Assembly: GCF_030656255.1 (NCBI RefSeq)
Contig: NZ_JAUSOE010000026.1
Span: 1 to 64,000 of the forward strand
Direction: 5' to 3'
Source of the DNA: Brevundimonas sp.
GTDB taxonomy: Bacteria > Pseudomonadota > Alphaproteobacteria > Caulobacterales > Caulobacteraceae
DNA: 64,000 nucleotides
A model generated the notes under the pieces. It was given only the letters and a program-made list of their open reading frames with translations. It was not told where the DNA came from and ran no database searches. Shown piece after piece: positions 28,384-36,867 of this stretch (position 1 is the first letter of the stretch; every line of letters starts with the position of its first letter). Both the position numbers and the translations under genes were made by a program.

Positions 28384-29310
28384 ATGTCCCGCCTGCCTGA
28401 CCTTGAAGCCATGGCCATCTTCGCCAAGGTGGCCGAGAGCCAGTCCTTCTCCGGCGCGGCCGACAGTCTGGGCCTGTCCAAGGCGACTGTGTCCAAGGCT
28501 GTGACGCGGCTGGAACAGCAGCTGAAGACCACCCTGCTGCACCGGACCTCGCGCCGCTTTGCCCTGACCGACGCCGGCCGCACGTTGGCGGCGCGAGCGG
28601 CTCAGATGCTGGCCGAGGCCGAGGGCGCGGTGTCCGAAGCCTTGGATATGTCTGTGACGCCGCGAGGCCTGGTGCGGCTGGCAGCCCCGATGTCCTTCGG
28701 CATGGCCTATGTGGCCCCGGCCCTGCCGGAGTTTCTGGCGCGCCACCCCGATGTCTCCATTGATCTTCACCTGTCGGACGAGGTGATCGACCTGGTCGGA
28801 GGCGGATTCGATTGCGCCCTGCGCATCGCCGCCCTGCCCGATTCCTCCCTAACGGCGCGTCGCCTGAGGCCTGTCGAGCGCCGGCTTGTGGCCTCGCCGG
28901 ACTATCTGGCCCAGCGCGGGCGCCCGACCCATCCGCACGATCTGGAGCGTCACGCCTGTCTCGGCTACGCCTACATGCCCACGCCCGATGTCTGGCGGTT
29001 CATCAATGACGCGGGCGAGGAGGTGTCGGTCCGGCCGCGCGGCCCTTTGCGGGCCAACAACTCCGACGCCCTGACCGCCTCGCTGTGCGCGGGCCTAGGC
29101 GTGTTTCCCCAGCCGGACTTCATCTACTGGAAGGACGTGGCCGACGGTCATCTGGAGACCGTGATGACCGACTGGCGCCTTGCGCCCATCGCCCTGCATC
29201 TGGTCGCACCGGGCGGCGGGCCGCGACCGGCGCGGGTCACGGCCCTGATGGACTATCTGGCCAAACGGTTCAGCGGCCCTCTGTGGCCCGGCGATACGGT
29301 CGGGCGCTGA
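28384..29310 (+). CDS. LysR family transcriptional regulator
   Basis: A 308-aa LysR regulator. The N-terminal winged helix-turn-helix (residues ~5-62) includes SFSGAADSLGLSKATVSKAV, and the remainder is a periplasmic-binding-protein-like effector domain with the DLHLSDEVIDLV strand near 125. It is transcribed divergently from pirin across a 118-bp interval, where its operator should lie. The closest functional class (CrgA/PecT-like, often controlling quinone or stress genes) is only suggested by resemblance; effector unknown. Confidence 0.88.
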   Translation: MSRLPDLEAMAIFAKVAESQSFSGAADSLGLSKATVSKAVTRLEQQLKTTLLHRTSRRFALTDAGRTLAARAAQMLAEAEGAVSEALDMSVTPRGLVRLAAPMSFGMAYVAPALPEFLARHPDVSIDLHLSDEVIDLVGGGFDCALRIAALPDSSLTARRLRPVERRLVASPDYLAQRGRPTHPHDLERHACLGYAYMPTPDVWRFINDAGEEVSVRPRGPLRANNSDALTASLCAGLGVFPQPDFIYWKDVADGHLETVMTDWRLAPIALHLVAPGGGPRPARVTALMDYLAKRFSGPLWPGDTVGR

Positions 29311-29314
29311 CGCT

Positions 29315-29614
29315 TCAGCCGCACTTGACCTGCTGGATCACGCCCGAGGCGTCGTCATAGACGAAGTTTACCCGGTTCTCGCGATAGTCCATGGTTGCGG
29401 CGCAGGTGGCGCACAGAACGCGGAAGCTCTGTCCTAGCGGCGCAGCAGGCACTGCCGAACGGTTGCGACCGACATAGGCCTGATAATCCTCGACCTTGCA
29501 GGCCTTGAAGGCGGTCTCGCCACCCGGCGCAGGGGCGGTTGCGGGTGTTTGGGCGCAGGCGGACAACGCAAGTCCGGCGGCCATCAGGGAACTCAGGATG
29601 AAGGTGGTCTTCAT
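29315..29614 (-). CDS. I78-family peptidase inhibitor-like lipoprotein
   Basis: A 99-aa putative lipoprotein: signal peptide ending LALSAC gives the lipidation Cys near residue 20. The mature part resembles the potato-inhibitor-like I78 family: a CKVEDYQAYVGR segment, conserved Cys residues (LCATCAA) and a C-terminal NFVYDDASGVIQQVKCG. The binding loop would be in the last third. It is a paralogue of the next gene upstream, which carries the same DxxSGxIxQVxCG ending. Confidence 0.75.
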   Translation of the reverse strand: MKTTFILSSLMAAGLALSACAQTPATAPAPGGETAFKACKVEDYQAYVGRNRSAVPAAPLGQSFRVLCATCAATMDYRENRVNFVYDDASGVIQQVKCG

Positions 29615-29639
29615 GGTCGTCTCCGGGATACGTCGCAGC

Positions 29640-30008
29640 CTAGCCGCAGCGGACCTGCTCGATGATGCCGCTGTCGGTGTTGTAGAAGATGTTCAGACGA
29701 TAGGCCGAATAGTCCTGGGTCACAGGACAGGTGGTGCAAGTGACGCGGCGGTTCACCACATCCACCGGCACGGGAATCTCGGTCCGGGACTTGCCGACCA
29801 GATACTGCATCTCGCCGGCCTTGCAGATGTCGGTCGTCTGTCCGGTCGGCATGCGGCTGCCGACGGGCGGGTTCAACTGGGCGCGTTCGACCGTGCGGGG
29901 CGCCGGCTGATCGGCGACAGGCGTCGAACAGGCCGCCAGCAGCCCCAGCCCCACGAAGCCGGCGATCAGGCCGCCTTTTCCCAGCGCCCTTCGTCCGTTT
30001 GACGCCAA
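29640..30008 (-). CDS. Second I78-family inhibitor-like lipoprotein
   Basis: A lipoprotein of about 122 aa with lipobox LLAAC and a mature region close to its neighbour (ICKAGEMQYLVGKSR, CTTCPV, IFYNTDSGIIEQVRCG). No ATG lies near the signal peptide; the TTG at 30008 is my best guess, and a CTG or the frame's farther ATG at 30104 are alternatives. The start falls inside holC, whose last ~40 nt it overlaps in another frame, so translation is probably coupled to holC. Confidence 0.65.
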   Translation of the reverse strand: MASNGRRALGKGGLIAGFVGLGLLAACSTPVADQPAPRTVERAQLNPPVGSRMPTGQTTDICKAGEMQYLVGKSRTEIPVPVDVVNRRVTCTTCPVTQDYSAYRLNIFYNTDSGIIEQVRCG

Positions 30009-30424
30009 TAGGCCAGATTGGCGCCCTGTTCTTTCAGCGTCTTCCAGCGCCCGCGTGCGTGTTGCAGCGCCGGCTCGTCCCGACCGTCGAAAATAATGAA
30101 GCATCGTTCAAACCCTTCCGTCACGCCCAGTTCTGCGTCGTCGACGATGAACAGCGCCTGAGCGCCGTTCAGGTTCTCTCCCGATTCGCTCAGCAGCACA
30201 GGCTGGCGATCCGCATGGGGCTGATCGGCCCGGCCATGCGGCAGGAAGCTCTCTTCGTGAAAACTCCACAGACGCTCGTCGATATCGTCCAGCCGATGGG
30301 CGTGCGACGACTTGATCATGGCGCGCCAGCTCCGCTCGAGCGTCTTCTCGAGCAGGGTCGGCAACACCTGGTCCAGCGTGGAGCGCTCCAGGTGGTAGAA
30401 CCAGATTTCGGGCTTGTCGCTCAC
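29966..30424 (-). CDS. holC: DNA polymerase III subunit chi
   Basis: A 152-aa clamp-loader accessory subunit that binds psi and single-strand binding protein. The family pattern is clear: IWFYHLERSTLDQVLPTLLEKTLERSWRA at the N-terminus, DERLWSFHEESFLPHG near residue 50, PVLLSES near 75 and FIVDDAE with FERCFIIFDG near 100. It follows pepA on the minus strand by 19 nt, the usual alphaproteobacterial pepA-holC arrangement, and overlaps the downstream I78-type gene. Confidence 0.92.
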   Translation of the reverse strand: MSDKPEIWFYHLERSTLDQVLPTLLEKTLERSWRAMIKSSHAHRLDDIDERLWSFHEESFLPHGRADQPHADRQPVLLSESGENLNGAQALFIVDDAELGVTEGFERCFIIFDGRDEPALQHARGRWKTLKEQGANLAYWRQTDEGRWEKAA

Positions 30425-30443
30425 CCGGCTCTATCTCCGGAAC

Positions 30444-31919
30444 TCAAGCTTCGTAAGTATCGGCCACCATGCGATCCAGGGTGCGCACGGCGAAGCCGAC
30501 GCCGCCTTCCGGCACGGTGGGGCTGGGGCTCTTGTTGGCCCAGGCGGTCGGGGCGATGTCCAGGTGCGCCCAAGGCACGCCGTTGGTGAAGCGTTGCAGG
30601 AACAGGGCGGCGGTGATCGAACCACCGGCGCGGCCGTTGCCGGTGTTCTTCACATCGGCGATCTTCGAATCGATATGCTGTTCGTAGATGTCCGGGATCG
30701 GCATCCGCCAGAAATTCTCGCCCACCTTCTTCGACGCCGCCAGGATTGGATCGGCGACCTCGTCGGAGTTCGAGAAGACGCCGGCGTAATCCAGGCCCAG
30801 GGCCACGATCATGGCGCCCGTCAGGGTGGCCAGGTCGATCATGAATTTCGGCTTGAAACGCTGCTGCGTGTACCAGAGGGCGTCGGCCAGGACGAGACGG
30901 CCCTCGGCGTCGGTGTTGATGACCTCGACCGTCTGGCCCGACATGGACACGACCACGTCGCCCGGACGCTGGGCGTCGCCGTCCGGCATGTTCTCGACCA
31001 GACCCAACACGCCGACGGCGTTGACCTTGGCCTTGCGGCCGGCCAGGGCGATCATGGTTCCGGTCACGGCGGCCGCGCCGCCCATGTCCCATTTCATGTC
31101 TTCCATGCCGTCGGCCGGCTTGATCGAGATGCCGCCGGTGTCGAAACACACGCCCTTGCCGACGAAGGCGATCGGCTGACCGCCGGCCGCGCCGCCGTTC
31201 CACTTGATCACGGCCAGCTGGCTCTCGCGACGGCTGCCCTGGCCGACGGCCAGAAGCGTGCGCATGCCCAGCTTCTCCATCTCGGCCTCGCCGAGGATTT
31301 CGACCTCAAGGCCCAGGCTTTCCAACGCCTTGACGCGCTTGGCGAACTCGGCCGGGTACAGGACGTTGGCGGGTTCGGACACCAGGTCGCGGGCGAAGAT
31401 CACCCCGTCGGCCACGGCCGACAGCGGCTCCAGCGCGGCTTCGGCGGCCCGCAGATCCGACGTAACGACGCGGACAGTGGTGATCGACGGAATCTTGTCG
31501 GGCTTCTGGGTGGTGCGATACTTGTCGAAGCGATAGGCCGCCAGACGCGCGGCGAAGCCGACGCGGGCCGCCTGGTCGGGCGTCAGGCCCGAGGCGTCGA
31601 TGGTCAGGATTTCTGCGCCCGACAATTTCACCGCCGAATAGGCGGCGCCGCCGAAGGCCTCGACCGCCAGATCGTCCAGCTTGTCCGCAGCCCCAGCGCC
31701 CACCAGCAGCACGCTGTCGGCGTTCACGCCCGACGGCGCGGCGATGCTCAGGGTCTGTCCGGCCTTGCCGACGAAGCGGCTCTTGGACATCGCCTTGGTC
31801 AGGGCGCCATTGGTCTTGGTGTCCAGGTCTGGTCCTGAACCGGCGAGAGCGCGGTCCTCATGAACAGGCACGGCGAGAATTTCAGCGGCGTCGACGGCGG
31901 CGACGAACTCGATCTTCAT
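30444..31919 (-). CDS. pepA: Leucyl aminopeptidase (M17)
   Basis: A cytosolic two-metal aminopeptidase, 491 aa, releasing N-terminal residues such as leucine from peptides. The C-terminal catalytic domain has GKGVCFDTGGISIKP (metal Lys/Asp) near residue 260, KWDMGGAAAV, and the signature NTDAEGRLVLAD near 345. I begin at the ATG at 31919; an ATG 24 nt upstream adds eight residues without family support. It is divergent from lptF and precedes holC. Confidence 0.95.
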   Translation of the reverse strand: MKIEFVAAVDAAEILAVPVHEDRALAGSGPDLDTKTNGALTKAMSKSRFVGKAGQTLSIAAPSGVNADSVLLVGAGAADKLDDLAVEAFGGAAYSAVKLSGAEILTIDASGLTPDQAARVGFAARLAAYRFDKYRTTQKPDKIPSITTVRVVTSDLRAAEAALEPLSAVADGVIFARDLVSEPANVLYPAEFAKRVKALESLGLEVEILGEAEMEKLGMRTLLAVGQGSRRESQLAVIKWNGGAAGGQPIAFVGKGVCFDTGGISIKPADGMEDMKWDMGGAAAVTGTMIALAGRKAKVNAVGVLGLVENMPDGDAQRPGDVVVSMSGQTVEVINTDAEGRLVLADALWYTQQRFKPKFMIDLATLTGAMIVALGLDYAGVFSNSDEVADPILAASKKVGENFWRMPIPDIYEQHIDSKIADVKNTGNGRAGGSITAALFLQRFTNGVPWAHLDIAPTAWANKSPSPTVPEGGVGFAVRTLDRMVADTYEA

Positions 31920-32059
31920 ACAGCGACTCCAGCCAGGCCCCACCCGGCGTTACAATGGAAAAAGACAAACGGCGCGTCTGCTTGTCGCGGACGCGCCCTC
32001 CTGTGCTACTAGATGCGCCTCATTATCGCCGCCTGCAACCGGGCGAAGTCCATCCGCCC

Positions 32060-33196
32060 ATGACCCTGATTCAAAGATACCTTTTCCGCCAGATCTCGCT
32101 GCCCGTGGTTGCGACCTGCGCTTCCTTGGCTGGAATCGGAATTCTGAGCCAAAGCCTCGACCAACTCGAAGTCATTGTCGAACGTGGCCAGAGCGTGTGG
32201 GTCATGGTGAAATTGACCCTGCTGGCCCTGCCCCAGCTCCTAGCCGTCATCCTGCCGATCGGTCTGTTCGTCGGCGCCCTCATCGCCCTGACCCGAATGC
32301 AGCGCGAGCAGGAACTGACGGCGGCCTTCGCCGGCGGGATGACGCGATGGCAGGTGATCTCGCCCGCAGCGCGTCTGGCGTTCCTGGTGCTGATCCTGAA
32401 TCTCGTGATGACCCTGTTCGCCCAGCCCTGGGCCCAGCGTGAAGCCCGAAACCAGGCCTTCGCCATTCGCACCGATCTGGCGGCCCTGCTGGTCGAGGAG
32501 GGCCAGTTCGTCCAGGGACCGGACGGCTTGACCGTCTATGTCCAGCAGATCGAACAGAACGGTCTTCTGAAGAACCTGTTCGTCTACCTCGACGACGGCA
32601 AGTCGACCCAGAACTGGAGCGCCGCCGAGGCGCGTTTCGGCCGTGACGCCGCCAATGAACCGGTTCTCACCATGATCGACGGTTCCTGGCAGAAATATTC
32701 GTCGCGTGGCGTGCTCGAGACCCTGTCCTTCGACAGATACGATTTCCCCCTGGGTCAGTTCTCCAACGTGACCGAGCAGATTCGCTACAAGCCGGCCGAC
32801 CTCTATCTTCGCCAGCTGTTGAACCCCTCGCCCCGCGTGCTGGAGACCGCCGGATCGCGCGGCGAACTGCTGGCCGAGGCTCACGCCCGCATCGCAGCCC
32901 CGCTCTACGCGCTTGTCGCCATGGCCATGGCCCTGGCCGCCATCATGGGCGGATCGTTCAGCCGCACCGGATATTCGCTGCGGATCGCCAAGGCGGCGGG
33001 CGTCTTCCTGCTGGTGCGGGTGATCGGCTACGGACTGGTGGCCGCCAGCGCCTGGAACCCGTGGATGAATATCCTGCAGTATCTGGCGCCCCTGATCGTC
33101 GTCGCGGCGGCCATGCGGGTGCTGTTCCGCGCCCTCAAGCCCCGCAAGCGCCGAAAGCTGCCGGTCATCGACCAGTTGCGCGCGAGATTCGCATGA
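32060..33196 (+). CDS. lptF: LPS export ABC transporter permease LptF
   Basis: One of the two permeases of the LptB2FG complex that extracts lipopolysaccharide from the inner membrane. The 378-aa protein has six transmembrane helices with a periplasmic beta-jellyroll (residues ~125-265) between helices 3 and 4; the N-terminal IQRYLFRQISLPV and GILSQSLDQLEVIVERG are typical. An upstream in-frame ATG at 31955 lies in the promoter region and was not used. Its stop overlaps lptG by 4 nt. Confidence 0.94.
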   Translation: MTLIQRYLFRQISLPVVATCASLAGIGILSQSLDQLEVIVERGQSVWVMVKLTLLALPQLLAVILPIGLFVGALIALTRMQREQELTAAFAGGMTRWQVISPAARLAFLVLILNLVMTLFAQPWAQREARNQAFAIRTDLAALLVEEGQFVQGPDGLTVYVQQIEQNGLLKNLFVYLDDGKSTQNWSAAEARFGRDAANEPVLTMIDGSWQKYSSRGVLETLSFDRYDFPLGQFSNVTEQIRYKPADLYLRQLLNPSPRVLETAGSRGELLAEAHARIAAPLYALVAMAMALAAIMGGSFSRTGYSLRIAKAAGVFLLVRVIGYGLVAASAWNPWMNILQYLAPLIVVAAAMRVLFRALKPRKRRKLPVIDQLRARFA

Positions 33197-34329
33197 CCCT
33201 GGCCCTTCTCTCGCCTTCCCGATTGCGCCTGCCTCGGTTGGGCCGAATCGAACGCTATGTGCTGATCCAGCAGCTTCGTTCCCTGGGCGTGGCTTTGGCC
33301 GTGATCTCCGCTCTGGTGATGCTCATCGACTTCGTCGAGGTGTCGCGTGGCGTGGGTTCGGATCAGGACGTGTCCGCCCTGCGTATCCTGGGTCTCGTAG
33401 CCCTGAAATCGCCGTCGGTGATCGTTCAGCTTCTGCCCTTCGTCTTCCTGTTCGGGACCTTGGCCGCCTATATCGGCCTGAACCGACGCAGCGAACTGGT
33501 GGCCATGAGGGCGGCGGGCGTGTCGGCCTGGCGGTTCGTCCTGCCGGCTGCAGGCATGGCCTTGGTCCTGGGGGTTCTGACCGTGACCGTTCTGGGGCCG
33601 CTCGCTTCGGCCGGCGACGGCCTTTGGCAGCGCGAACGGGCGCGCATCTCAGGAACAGCCCCCGGCGCCAGTTCCAACGACGCCATCTGGCTGCGCGAGG
33701 GCGACGACCAGAGGCAGATGATCATTCGCGCCGGGCGTCAGGACCGCGCCAACGCCCGACTTCTGGACGTCACCTTCTTCATCTACACGACCGATGCGGA
33801 AGGCAACCGGGACTTCTCGGAACGAATCGACGCCCAGTCCGCCGCTCTCAGTGCGGGCCGCTGGCGGTTGACCGATGCAGTCGGCGCCAGCATCGGCCAG
33901 CGCGCCGTGACCTATTCCAGCCTCGACCTCCTCTCCAGTCTGGCGGATGAAGAGGCCTTCGAGCGTTTCGCCCGCCCTCAATCGACGCCCTTCTGGTCGT
34001 TGCCGAACCAGATCCAGCGAATCGAAAACGCCGGGTTCGCCTCCACCGCCTATCGGTTACGGTTCCAGCAGTTGCTGGTAACGCCCCTGGTCTTCGCAGC
34101 CATGTCGATCCTGGCGGCGGCGTTTTCGTTGCGGCTGATGCGTCTGGGCGACCTGGCGAAGATGAGCGTAGCGGCCGTGGTGCTGGGCTTCGCCTTCTTC
34201 TTCCTGAACCAGTTTTCGTCCGCCATGGGGTCGGCCGAGGTGGTTCCCCCCTTCGTGGCGGCCTGGTTGCCGCCGATATTGACGGCGCTCGCCGCCTTCA
34301 CCTTGCTGTTCTATACCGAAGACGGCTAA
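33193..34329 (+). CDS. lptG: LPS export ABC transporter permease LptG
   Basis: The partner permease of LptF, 378 aa, same topology: three helices, a periplasmic jellyroll (~135-275), three helices. LGRIERYVLIQQLRS at the N-terminus, and the NRRSELVAMRAAGVSAWRF cytoplasmic coupling helix that contacts LptB, are diagnostic. The ATG is within the ATGA overlap with lptF. It is followed 33 nt later by lptD, so inner- and outer-membrane parts of the bridge are co-transcribed. Confidence 0.94.
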   Translation: MTLALLSPSRLRLPRLGRIERYVLIQQLRSLGVALAVISALVMLIDFVEVSRGVGSDQDVSALRILGLVALKSPSVIVQLLPFVFLFGTLAAYIGLNRRSELVAMRAAGVSAWRFVLPAAGMALVLGVLTVTVLGPLASAGDGLWQRERARISGTAPGASSNDAIWLREGDDQRQMIIRAGRQDRANARLLDVTFFIYTTDAEGNRDFSERIDAQSAALSAGRWRLTDAVGASIGQRAVTYSSLDLLSSLADEEAFERFARPQSTPFWSLPNQIQRIENAGFASTAYRLRFQQLLVTPLVFAAMSILAAAFSLRLMRLGDLAKMSVAAVVLGFAFFFLNQFSSAMGSAEVVPPFVAAWLPPILTALAAFTLLFYTEDG

Positions 34330-34362
34330 GCGAGCGCCTCGCTCAAGACAGACGGATGGTTC

Positions 34363-36795
34363 ATGCAGGGTGATCGCGATCAGCGTTCGAAGGCCTTCCG
34401 GGCGCGGCTTCTGGCCGGCGCGGCCCTGTTCGTCTGCGTTCCTTTCGCCGGGGTCGCTGCAGCACAGACGACGCCCGCCTCGGACGGCCTGCCCCAAGGC
34501 GCGGTCTATGTCGACGCCGGCAGCGCCAGTCGCACCGGCGAAGTGATCACCGCCGAAAGCAACGGCGGCGACCGGGTCTATCTGCGCGCCGACGGCAATG
34601 TGCTGCGCGGCGACAACCTCGCCTATGACCTGTCCAGCGGCGCGGCCTCGGCCAGCGGCCGTGTGGAAGCCGTTTCGGCGGATGGAACCATCGTCTACGC
34701 CAGCCATCTGGAAACCGATCGCGACCTTAAGGCGGCCATAGCAGTCGATTTCGCGACACGGTTCGAGAACGGCGCCAGTCTGATGGCGGCGACGGCGGTT
34801 CGGCGGAGCGAAAACGTCAACGAACTGAACTACGCCATTTTCACCCCCTGCCCGATCTGCGATGCGAACGGCCCCAAACGGCCCAGCATTTCGATCCAGG
34901 CTGAAAAGGTCGTCCAGGACGAAGCCCTGCGCGCCGTCATCTATCGCAACGCCATCTTCCGGGTCGGCGGCGTCCCGGTCTTCTACACCCCGTTTTTCGC
35001 CCATCCCGATCCGACGGTGGAGCGGGCCTCCGGCTTCCTGGTGCCCATCGTCAACTATGATGAAGGTCGCGGCGTCTCGATCGAGGTTCCCTATCTTCAC
35101 GTGGTCTCGCCGTCGGAAGACTGGCTGATCAGTCCTCAGATCAACACCAATGTCTCGCCCCTGCTGAACCTGCAATGGCGTCGCCGGTTCGCCAACGGTT
35201 CCGTGATGGCGCGCGGCGGCTATACCTACGAGCGGAACTTCGGCGATTTTGATCTGAACGGCGACGGAGATTACGAAAGCAACGTCCGTTTCGGCGACAA
35301 GGAACACCGCAGCTATCTGCTGTCGCACGGCGAATACGATCCTGACGGCCCCTGGCGTTTCGGGTTCACGGCCGAGCGCACGTCGGACAAGACACTGTTC
35401 GACCGCTACGACGTGCGCGACACCTATCAGGACAACGGACTCTATTACGGCGACCGTCGTCGCCTGATCAGCCAGATCTACGCCGAACGTCAGACCGAAC
35501 GATCCTATGTGTCGGTCGCCGCCTTCTCCATTCAGAGCCTGCGGCTGGACCCTGCCTACGAGGACAACGACTTCCGCGACGCCTCCGGCTTCAAGGTGTT
35601 CGAGGATGACGACGACCTGCCTCTGGTCGCGCCTCTGATCGACGCCCGCTGGGAACCTTCGGGTCCGGTCTTCGGCGGTCGATTGCGGCTGAAGGGATCG
35701 GCCGTCTCGCTCTATCGCGACAATTTCGTCGGTGCGCCGATCCTGAACCCTGACATCGTGCCTTCGGTGACGACGGGCTTGTCCGGCGTCGATAGCCGCA
35801 GGGTGACCGCGCAGGCGGAGTGGCGTCGAACCTTCATCACGGGCTCAGGTCTGCGGATCGAGCCGTTCATCGACGCGAGAGTTGACCTCTACTCGCTGTC
35901 CGATCTGCCGCCGATGATGGGCGTCGAGAGCGACGAGACCCTCAGCCGGACGCGCGCCAGCGCCGGGGTCGATGTCAGCTATCCGCTGATCAGACGCACC
36001 CAGCGCGCGGACATCATCCTCGAGCCGGTCGTACAGGTTTCGGTTTCCAACAAGGCGGACATAGATCCTCGCATTCCGAACGAGGATTCGCAGGTCATCG
36101 AGCTGGACGAGTCGTCGTTGTTCCGCATGGATCGCTTCTCCGGATATGATCTGGTCGAGGGCGGGCCGCGAGTCACAGCTGGCGGTCGCGCGACGATTCG
36201 CTGGTCGGAAGGGCGTAGCGCCAGCCTGTTCGTCGGCCGAAGCTATCGCGCCGATGACGAAGACGCCTTCCGCACTACGGTGCCGGACAGCACGACCGGC
36301 GCTCTTTACGATCCGACCGGTCTTGCGTCCTCGGCGTCGGATTGGGTGGTGCAGGGCAGTTTCTCGCCTTCCGATCGAATTCGCAGCTGGGGTCACGCGA
36401 CCATCGATGGGTCCGGCGACGTTCGTCGCGCCGAGGCGGCGCTGGACGGCCGCTGGGGACGCCGCAATCTCGCGTCCGTCAGCTATATCGTGGATCGCTC
36501 CAATCCCTTGACCGGCGATCAGAACCGAAACTACGAATTCGTGCAGCTTTCGGGACAGCAGTTCGTCTATGGCGACTGGGGTGTCGCCGTCACGGGCATC
36601 GCCGATCTGGAACGGAACATCATCACTCGTCAGGAGGTCGGCGTCCTGTTCGACGACGACTGTTTGCGCGTCGAGTTCGGATATCGCCGCGACAATACAC
36701 GCGTGCGAGCCAGCGGCCCCTCGGACGGCGTCTATATACGCCTAAACCTCGCCACTTTCGGAGGTTCAGGTTATGGACAGGGTGAAATGCGTTGA
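34363..36795 (+). CDS. lptD: LPS-assembly outer-membrane protein LptD
   Basis: An 810-aa outer-membrane beta-barrel that inserts lipopolysaccharide in the outer leaflet. A signal peptide (~residues 15-38, ending VAAAQ) precedes the LptA/OstA-like jellyroll (~50-165) and a C-terminal barrel rich in alternating aromatic strands. The hinge contains TPCPICD (CxxC near residue 165) and a single Cys lies near the C-terminus (DDDCLRVEFGY), compatible with the inter-domain disulfide of LptD. The downstream neighbour surA encodes the chaperone needed for its folding. Confidence 0.94.
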   Translation: MQGDRDQRSKAFRARLLAGAALFVCVPFAGVAAAQTTPASDGLPQGAVYVDAGSASRTGEVITAESNGGDRVYLRADGNVLRGDNLAYDLSSGAASASGRVEAVSADGTIVYASHLETDRDLKAAIAVDFATRFENGASLMAATAVRRSENVNELNYAIFTPCPICDANGPKRPSISIQAEKVVQDEALRAVIYRNAIFRVGGVPVFYTPFFAHPDPTVERASGFLVPIVNYDEGRGVSIEVPYLHVVSPSEDWLISPQINTNVSPLLNLQWRRRFANGSVMARGGYTYERNFGDFDLNGDGDYESNVRFGDKEHRSYLLSHGEYDPDGPWRFGFTAERTSDKTLFDRYDVRDTYQDNGLYYGDRRRLISQIYAERQTERSYVSVAAFSIQSLRLDPAYEDNDFRDASGFKVFEDDDDLPLVAPLIDARWEPSGPVFGGRLRLKGSAVSLYRDNFVGAPILNPDIVPSVTTGLSGVDSRRVTAQAEWRRTFITGSGLRIEPFIDARVDLYSLSDLPPMMGVESDETLSRTRASAGVDVSYPLIRRTQRADIILEPVVQVSVSNKADIDPRIPNEDSQVIELDESSLFRMDRFSGYDLVEGGPRVTAGGRATIRWSEGRSASLFVGRSYRADDEDAFRTTVPDSTTGALYDPTGLASSASDWVVQGSFSPSDRIRSWGHATIDGSGDVRRAEAALDGRWGRRNLASVSYIVDRSNPLTGDQNRNYEFVQLSGQQFVYGDWGVAVTGIADLERNIITRQEVGVLFDDDCLRVEFGYRRDNTRVRASGPSDGVYIRLNLATFGGSGYGQGEMR

Positions 36796-36867
36796 GCATG
36801 ACGCTTTACGGGGCGCGACCGTCTGCCGGCCTGGCAAACGGACCGCTGTGAGGAATCAGGACGACCA

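Noticed and set aside
27567..28583. A 338-aa pirin with a long N-terminal extension
   Set aside because: The extension overlaps the LysR gene and has no family similarity; the ATG at 28265 has a ribosome site and gives the normal pirin length.
30414..31838. Plus-strand open frame (474 aa) opposite pepA
   Set aside because: His/Asp/Gly/Arg-rich shadow of a high-GC gene; pepA carries complete M17 motifs on the other strand.
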